From Vigna angularis (Eukaryota > Streptophyta > Magnoliopsida > Fabales > Fabaceae), in assembly GCF_016808095.1 (NCBI RefSeq), contig NC_068975.1, positions 17,305,501 through 17,369,500 of the forward strand: DNA of 64,000 bases, in the 5' to 3' direction. A program made the position numbers and the translations under genes. The notes beneath the pieces are model-generated. The model was not told where the DNA came from. It ran no database searches and saw only the letters and a program-made list of their open reading frames with translations. Of the stretch, positions 57,816 through 64,000 are shown piece by piece. Positions within the stretch are counted from its first letter, which is position 1. Every line of letters begins with the position of its first letter.

Positions 57816-59619
57816 TCAAGCATCTACTTTCGTTTAATTGCATACAACAAAAAAACATTTTGTGTTGTCATCTTGTTGACCATCCAAATATGATCAACAT
57901 ATTTGATGGGAAGAAGAATTTGAACAACAGAAATCTGGAGGAAAGAAAAATAGTAAGAAGATAATTGATTTTTCAAATCTGTAGAACCCTTAGAGGGGCA
58001 GAACTGCTTTTATAACTTGAAGTTTCTTGTTGTTTTCTACAAAATTAGTGGATCTAATTTCGGAGAAAACTACTCCAAGAAACATTAAAAATTGAATCAT
58101 TCAAAAATGATCAAACTATGCAATTGTATAGAGTTAAGCATTATATTTATAGAGTCAATTCAAAACCTCTGGTATCAACACAATTAATGTTCACAACCAC
58201 TCCAATGCCTTTCACGTCGAAGCCCCCTAGATTTAGACGTTCTATGGGAATTTAATAAGGAAAAAGAAAAAAAGAGAGCAACCTTTGCCTTCGGATAACG
58301 AATAATACGTCAGATGCCCAAGGAATTCGACGTTTATTGTTGGATTAAAAGAAAAAAAGAATTAAACCAAAAAGACACTTTGGAAGTCTGAATAAATTGA
58401 CGTCAACCTCTTCGTTTCTAGCAGCAAACTGCATTTTCCCATATATCATTTAAGTAGAATGACTTTTATTATTAAAGCCCATATCAGGCCTTTTCCAATC
58501 GTAATTATTTATGTAGACATCCATTTATAAAATTTCTTGTAACAACTCCAAGGTTTCTTTGTGTTAACTTGTAACAACTCCAAGGCATTTCAAAACACTA
58601 CAACTTCCATTCATAAAATTCATAAACTCCAAGGAATTTCAAAAGCAGACCCTACAGAGGACGTCAAATATTTTCAAAATCGACGTGTTATTGGAGGTTA
58701 AAAAGGAAAAAGAAAAAAAGATAAAAATAAAAAAGGAGCGACCAACGTCACGCGTATAACGTCACGCATTCAAGTCCAACCACTCAATATCCAATGTTAA
58801 ACCAAACAGAACGTCGCCTACTTTATGGGCTCGACGTTTAAACCAATATAGAATGTTGTTCGAGTTGGGGTTGGACGTTATGGTCGTAATCACATAACGT
58901 GCACAAGGAAACAGCGAATGTCCAACACAAAATAAATAAATACTAAATATTGATTTAATTAATATGACGTCCACCGTAACAAAAGAAGGACGTTGTATAT
59001 TACAGCCAATAGTTATACTTTTGTTTTTCTTTCAAATCAACCCATAAAACGTCATTTTATATTGGCTTGGATGTTTTATTATTTAGTTCCTTTTTTATTA
59101 TTTTTTCTTTTTCGTTTAAACCAACCACAGAATGTCAGATTCTTCTTTGCGTTTGAGGTTTTACGCAAGAAATTATGTTTTTAATTTTTTCTTTTAAACC
59201 ATTCGATAAAACAACTTCAGGAAAACTTAAAAAATGAATTATTCAAAAATGATCAAATTGTGCAGTTGTATAGAGTTAAGCATTATATTTATAGAGTCAA
59301 TTCAAAACCTCTGGTAACAGCACAAAATGAATTCTCACAAACCTTTCACGTCGAAGTACCCTAGAGTTCGACGTTCTATGAGAATTTAAAAAGGAAAAAG
59401 AAAAAAAAGGAGCGACCTTTGCCTTCAGACTACCTTTTATTATTGAAGCCAAAGGTCACCCCACATCAGGCCTTTCCCAATAGTCATTCTTTTTGTTTCT
59501 ATAAATACAGTTTCAGAGCCTTAGATAACCTATAGACATCCATTTATAAAATTTGTGCTATGTTCCATTTGTTAATTTTTTGCTTTGTGTTTTCTGTTAT
59601 CTCCTTCAAGGACACAAAA

Positions 59620-60270
59620 AAGCTTGAATGAGTATAGAAAACCAAAGGAAAAGGTTGATAGATTTGGATTTTGCATCCTTTCAAAACGCTACTCCTCCTT
59701 CACTAAACTACAGAACTTCCGTAAACAAATTCATGTTAGCTTTTTCCTTTGGTGTGCTATTGATTCCTCTACTAAACGAAGACATTTCTTTGTTAACGAT
59801 GAAGGCATGATAGAAAACCAGAGGAAAATGTTAACACTTATGAATTTAAAACAAACTCTATAGTGGATGTCCAATTTTGTTAATAATTGATGTGAATCTG
59901 CTCTTTCAAGGTGACAAAAACGAGTCATTTCTTTGTGGTTTTGATTGTTTGTTGAAAAGCTTGAAAAAGTCATAGAAATCCAAAGAAAAAGGTTGACCGA
60001 TTTGGATTTCGCACCCTTTCAAACTGTTACAACCTCCATTCACCAAATATCTCGTAACAATCTGTTAACTTTCTTCTCTATTTGTTTATCATTTCTTTCA
60101 AGTTCACCAAAGCGAGTAATTTCCTTGTGGTTTGATTCTTTGTCATGGCGAAGAGCTTGAAAGAGTGCGTCATGGCGAAGAGCTTGAAAAAGTGATAGAA
60201 AAACAAAGAAAAAGGTTGAAAGATTTGGATTTTGCACCCTTTCAACTACAACCTCCATTCACAAAAATCC
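59620..60270 (+). repeat. Three diverged copies of a roughly 100-bp coding-like module
   Basis: Copies at about 59620-59720, 59957-60060 and 60176-60270 each read like (E)xQRKRLxDLDFAxFQ in some frame and share the nucleotide text AAAGGTTGA.AGATTTGGATT. A fourth, weaker relative is near 58590. Intervening stops and frame changes argue against a functional protein. The source gene is unrecognised. Confidence 0.6.
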
Positions 60271-61279
60271 TTCTTGTTTTTAACAATCCTGCGGATCTTT
60301 TTGTCGTTTGATTTTCATTTTTTCCTATGTTTAGTGTTATTATGTTTTTCCTTTGTTTCGTTTCCATTTATGAACCTACGTAATAATGGATTTCTTTTAG
60401 AAATCCTTCAAATAATTTTACGTCAAATACTGAAGGAAAATGACATCCCTATGTATTTCCCAAATAACGTGGATGTCGAGTGGTGTCAATATTGGAAGTG
60501 TATCTCTTTGTTTTAACGTAGCATTTATCATGCACTACCAATAGTCTTTTGCCATATACCTGGACATCGAGTGGTGTCAGTATATGACGTGGATCTCTTC
60601 GTTTCTAACACAACATTTATCAAGCCCAACCAACTGCGTTTTCCCATATAAAGTTGGACGCTCTATTTGAATTTAAAAAGGATAAATAAAAAAAAAGGAG
60701 CGACCTTTGGGTTTGGTTAACGAATAATACATCACATGCCCAAGAAATTGGACGTTTATTGTTGGTTTAAAGGAAAAAGAAATAAAAATGGAGTAATCTG
60801 GCTGACAATAAAACGTCAAAGTCTGAAGAACGACGTTAACCTCTTCGTTTCAAAACTTTTTCTATTAATATTACGTCGAGTAGCTTTACCAATCGACGTA
60901 CTATTGGTGTTCTAAAAGAAAAAAAAAACAAAAAGAGTGCAATGGTATATTCAATGTAATGGTGTAATAATAAAATGTTCAATTACAATCATACAAGTGA
61001 TTTAATCAATTTAAACAATTCAATCACCATTCACTAATGTTATTGCCAAAATAGAATTTTATTAATATTCAAAAGATGATTACAACCAGCAAAGCAAAAG
61101 ATGGCTTGAGAAGCCACTGATTACAAAATTAAAATCAAATAACGAAAATCCATATTCTTCAGTTGCAGAATTATTTTTGATCCCTTTCTGGTTGTTCACA
61201 TCACCTTCCTTTCCATTTTGATCGGTGATTTTTCAATCCTTAGAGTCTTTTGTCAATGACTGTGTCAGCTTTCAATTTA

Positions 61280-61666
61280 CTTGAGCCCCAAGAATCTTTT
61301 TAGCGATTCTGGCATACAATCTATTTTCACCGCATACCATTTAGCCCACTCATCTTCTTCAATTTTTGTCAAATCTGTTTTGTTTGCACTTCAAGATTTC
61401 GAGATGGGATAGACTTGCTGATGACCAATCCAAACCTTTATATCAATCCCCTTGACTGTGGAACAAAATGTTTCATCACTCATCTTTAAGTTGTTGTAGA
61501 ACACCCTCACCAGTTTCAGATATCTGTGAGAAACCACGGTTTTAATCTTCCTTAGACTTAAAAGCTTCCCTCGAATGTCTTCATCACTAATCGTCCCTGT
61601 AGGATTAACATTCCTTGTAATCTGGGAAACCTTCCCTTTTCTTCTTGATGATGATGAAGAAGCCAT
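61280..61666 (-). pseudogene. Broken plant-transposon-associated gene, N-terminal part
   Basis: The ATG at 61666 opens 91 codons: a Ser-rich, basic start (MASSSSSRRKGKVSQ), then RYLKLVRVFYNNLKMSDETF and VKGIDIKVWIG. The frame stops at 61391 and related coding text continues in another frame (TDLTKIEEDEWAKWYAVKID, then ESLKRFLGLK) to about 61280. The FYxNL and following pattern resembles the uncharacterised 'putative plant transposon protein' family abundant in legumes, but I cannot confirm it. It lies in CACTA-related DNA. Confidence 0.35.
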
Positions 61667-62287
61667 TTCTGATCAGATTCTGGAACGTCCTTCACAGTTC
61701 TAGGGTTTGTAACTCTTGAGTTTAGAAAACACTAAGTGCACAATAGGTTTTCAAATCTAGTATTTATAAAGTTGTGCATCAAATCTTATCAGTTTCAGGC
61801 CCAATTAAAATTTTCAAAAACAGAGAGCCCAATAATATAATTTCATCAACATCGAATTTCTAAAGGGTTCGACGTTTCACTATGCGGTTGAAGCCAAGTA
61901 TTATAACTATAGAACGTCGAATTTTCCGGGGCCTCGACGTTTGAGTTTTACAACTATGTCAAGTTGTCATGGTATTGGACGTGATATTCTGAAGTTATAT
62001 TGAAACTAAATCTATTCTCTAAATCCTATTCTCAAATGGCTTCTTCATCAAATCTCCTTAGCAGTCAGATTAAGGCAACAATAAAAAATAGCCATTCACC
62101 CTCATTGATTTAAAAGGGAAATCTGATTTCATTCATATTCATAATAATTGCAATCAGATAGAAGCAAAAATATGTGGCATATAATGCCAATAGCAAAACA
62201 AACACAAAACAAATAATAAACCAAAACAGACATAGAACAGAAACACAAAAAAAACTCCATACTAAAATTCTAAGCCTCTATTTTGAT

Positions 62288-62503
62288 TCAAAAAATTTCC
62301 ATTGAATCCTTCTCACTAGACTCTTCACTTGAATCTTCAGTTGGAGAATCATTTTTATTCTTTTTTTGATACAGAGCGTCTATCTTCTGTTCGAGTCTCC
62401 TGAGTTTTTCAACAACAAATCTTTCAAAATTGGTTTTAGGGAAGAAGTTGCTGCGATCTTCATTTAGTGCAGGTGTGCTTCTAGAACTTTGATAACTCTC
62501 CAA
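62288..62503 (-). pseudogene. C-terminal exon-like frame with coiled coil and acidic tail
   Basis: About 71 codons: FFPKTNFERFVVEKLRRLEQ, then KIDALYQKK and a Ser/Glu/Asp-rich end. The helix with hydrophobic heptads suggests a coiled coil. It may be the 3' exon of a gene whose 5' part is the frame at 62960-63151, because a CACAG acceptor lies near 62520. Joining them at the nearest sites creates a stop at the junction. Function unknown. Confidence 0.35.
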
Positions 62504-62959
62504 ATTTGCATTATTTTCTGTGTTTAGAAGATTTTGTTAGTGTATTTTTGTTCTTAATTGTCTAGAGTTAGGTTTGTTTTAGGATTTTTCTTTAAATCTT
62601 TAGATTTGTAGAATTTTAGTTAAAAATAGGTTTTTAGGTGTAATTTTTAGTTTTTGTTAATAATTAGAAAATCTTATTTTGTTTTCTTAGAAAATCTTTG
62701 ATAAAAATATTTCTTTGTTAAATTTCCTTTTCTTTTCTTTAATTTTGGATTTTTTTTTCTCTCTTTACTGCAGATACAATTTAATTGAAGCTGTGCTGCT
62801 AGATTGGCCCTAGGTTGGTGCTGATGCCACTGATTGGGCCACTACAAATGATTGGGCTGCCTGGGATGCTGACACTGCAATTGGGCTACATTTGAGAATG
62901 AGATGCTGGATTGATTTTGGACTGTTGTCCTGCCACATTGGAAGTTGATACTCTGATTG

Positions 62960-63151
62960 TCACTTACATGGATGTGGGCTTAATTGAAATGCTTTGGGGT
63001 TGAATTGCACTACGGAACTAGGCCGTTGCATGGGCTGACTCAAATTAAGTGGAACAATGGCGTTTTGCTGCAGCTGATTGGGGTCTGAGATTTGTGATTC
63101 ATTTTGGAAAAACAAAGGAAGCCCTCGAGCATTTGAGAAAGAGAAAACCAA
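62960..63151 (-). other. Unassigned minus-strand frame, possible first exon
   Basis: 63 codons, Gln/Asn/Pro-rich (QNESQISDPNQLQQNAIVPL). A consensus splice donor GTAAGTG overlaps its end at 62961-62967, and a T-rich intron-like stretch follows to about 62520. I do not recognise the product. The surrounding DNA is richer in G and C than most of the window. Confidence 0.3.
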
Positions 63152-63239
63152 CCCCTTCGAGAGCTAGGGCAGAGAAAGGAAGAAGAGCTCCATAGCTGGT
63201 CCGATCCTGCCCATAGAAGGAGAGCTGAACGGAGCTAAC

Positions 63240-63700
63240 TGGCACGTGACCGGAAGGGGAAGCTCGAATCAGTGAAGAGGTTGATCGGAGGGCTTAAACA
63301 AAAGGATGAACAGTGGCCGTTGGATTAAGAAGAAAAGCACACGTGTGAGGAGCTGAATCGGTGGAGAGGTTGAAGATGATCGGAGGGCTGGTGATCAAAG
63401 TAGATAAAGAAGGGTGGCCGTCCGATTAGAAGCGGGAAGCATCGAAATCAAGTTTCTTTCTTTACTTTTCCTTTTTCTTTTCTCTTTCGTTTTCGACCCT
63501 ATATAAAGGGCTTTCATCATGTAAATAGGATATATAGAGAGGACACTTCTTCATACATTTTTACACACTTTCAGATACCTTCAGTTTTACGCTCTGTAGA
63601 TTAGGGTTTACGCTTTCTATAAAGTAGGTTTTCGTTATCCTTGCTTTTGGAGCGCACATCACGGTGGTGACAGCCGCGATGACTCTGATTGAGCATTTAT
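63240..63700 (+). promoter_or_regulatory. Candidate promoter with strong TATA box
   Basis: CCCTATATAAAGGG at about 63499-63512 is a textbook plant TATA box. Upstream are two G-box-type ACGTG sites (GGCACGTGACC near 63241 and CACACGTGTGAG near 63340). There is also an imperfect tandem duplication of about 125 bp (GAAGAGGTTGATCGGAGGGC at 63275; its relative at 63371). Downstream is a leader-like stretch (TTAGGGTTTACGC) followed by T-rich, intron-like DNA to the window edge. It could drive a gene beyond the edge or be the U3/R part of an LTR. Confidence 0.45.
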
Positions 63701-64000
63701 TCGGTACAATTGTTGTAATTTTCTTTTCTCGTTAATAATACATTTTGTTCTTGATGTTTCGCTTGTTCAGTGTTTTATGATTCTGTTATGTTTCGTGCTT
63801 GTGTGTTTCTTGTGTTGTTTCAATGAAGAAACGAATTGGACTATGATTCTCTACATTCTATAGTCCAGTACATAAAAACTCATTCAGTTTTGTGTTTCTA
63901 TTCTTTTTCTTCTATTATTTTTGTATGTGATTTTAATTCTGTAATTGAACTCTATTTGAGATTTGTGAAGGAAAACATCCACATTTCTACATCTGTTTTG

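Larger units (their letters stand above)
57643..62503. mobile_element. Degenerate CACTA-related composite region
   Basis: AT-rich DNA with scattered GACGT/ACGTC words and several internal duplications. 58030-58300 matches 59220-59430, 58955-59210 matches 54175-54425, and the 58740-58800 block matches 53735-53800. Two diverged copies of the same minus-strand C-terminus lie at 57707-57815 and 62288-62400. It appears to be the remainder of the element starting at 53725 plus at least one further copy. Ends could not be paired. Confidence 0.5.

Overview
This is a plant nuclear window, very AT-rich and dominated by transposable elements. It carries one clearly intact host gene, an intronless ERF-type AP2 transcription factor with a C-terminal EAR repression motif (46998-47621, +). 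The retrotransposon types (Tekay-like chromovirus with tRNA-iMet primer sites, Sirevirus-like gag-only element, CACTA elements with GACGTC-type subterminal repeats) and the overall texture suggest a eudicot, most likely a phaseoloid legume such as Vigna or Phaseolus. That species call is inference. I saw no bacterial or organellar genes, no tRNA or rRNA genes and no CRISPR array.

Layout. 1-1.5 kb: end fragment of a CACTA transposon. 3.2-13.1 kb: one complete Tekay-type Ty3/gypsy element on the minus strand (TSD ATATT, 2.5-kb LTRs, gag-pol with three nonsense codons and one frameshift). 13.1-22.5 kb: AT-rich intergenic DNA with a LINE remnant, a Tourist-like element and an inverted-repeat element. 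22.5-36.6 kb: a nest. An old gag-only LTR retrotransposon (TSD GAAAC) was hit by a young Sirevirus-like gag-only element (TSD AAATG), a solo LTR (TSD CCATG) and a CACTA element with a degenerate ULP1-type protease (TSD TTA). 39.6-45 kb: two Tekay-related LTR remnants, one split by a solo LTR (TSD ATGCA).

45-49.9 kb: the ERF gene and its flanks. 50-51.5 kb: a decayed Ty1/copia pol split by a 416-bp mini-CACTA (TSD TTC). 52.0-52.7 kb: a hAT-type MITE (8-bp TSD ATTACATA). 52.9-62.5 kb: CACTA-related DNA, including a complete element (54716-57642, TSD TAA) that carries a MAP-kinase activation-loop exon and what looks like the start of a JAR1-type GH3 gene. 62.5-64 kb: a possible promoter with a strong TATA box and an unassigned minus-strand reading frame.

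The most interesting points are the gene-capturing (Pack-type) CACTA element, the gag-only Sirevirus-like element with reiterated polypurine tracts and palindromic LTR motifs, the CGTTCG/CGAACG motif arrays shared by Tekay-type LTRs, the large hairpin arrays in the CACTA subterminal regions, and a consistent C-to-T decay signature in every broken transposon gene.
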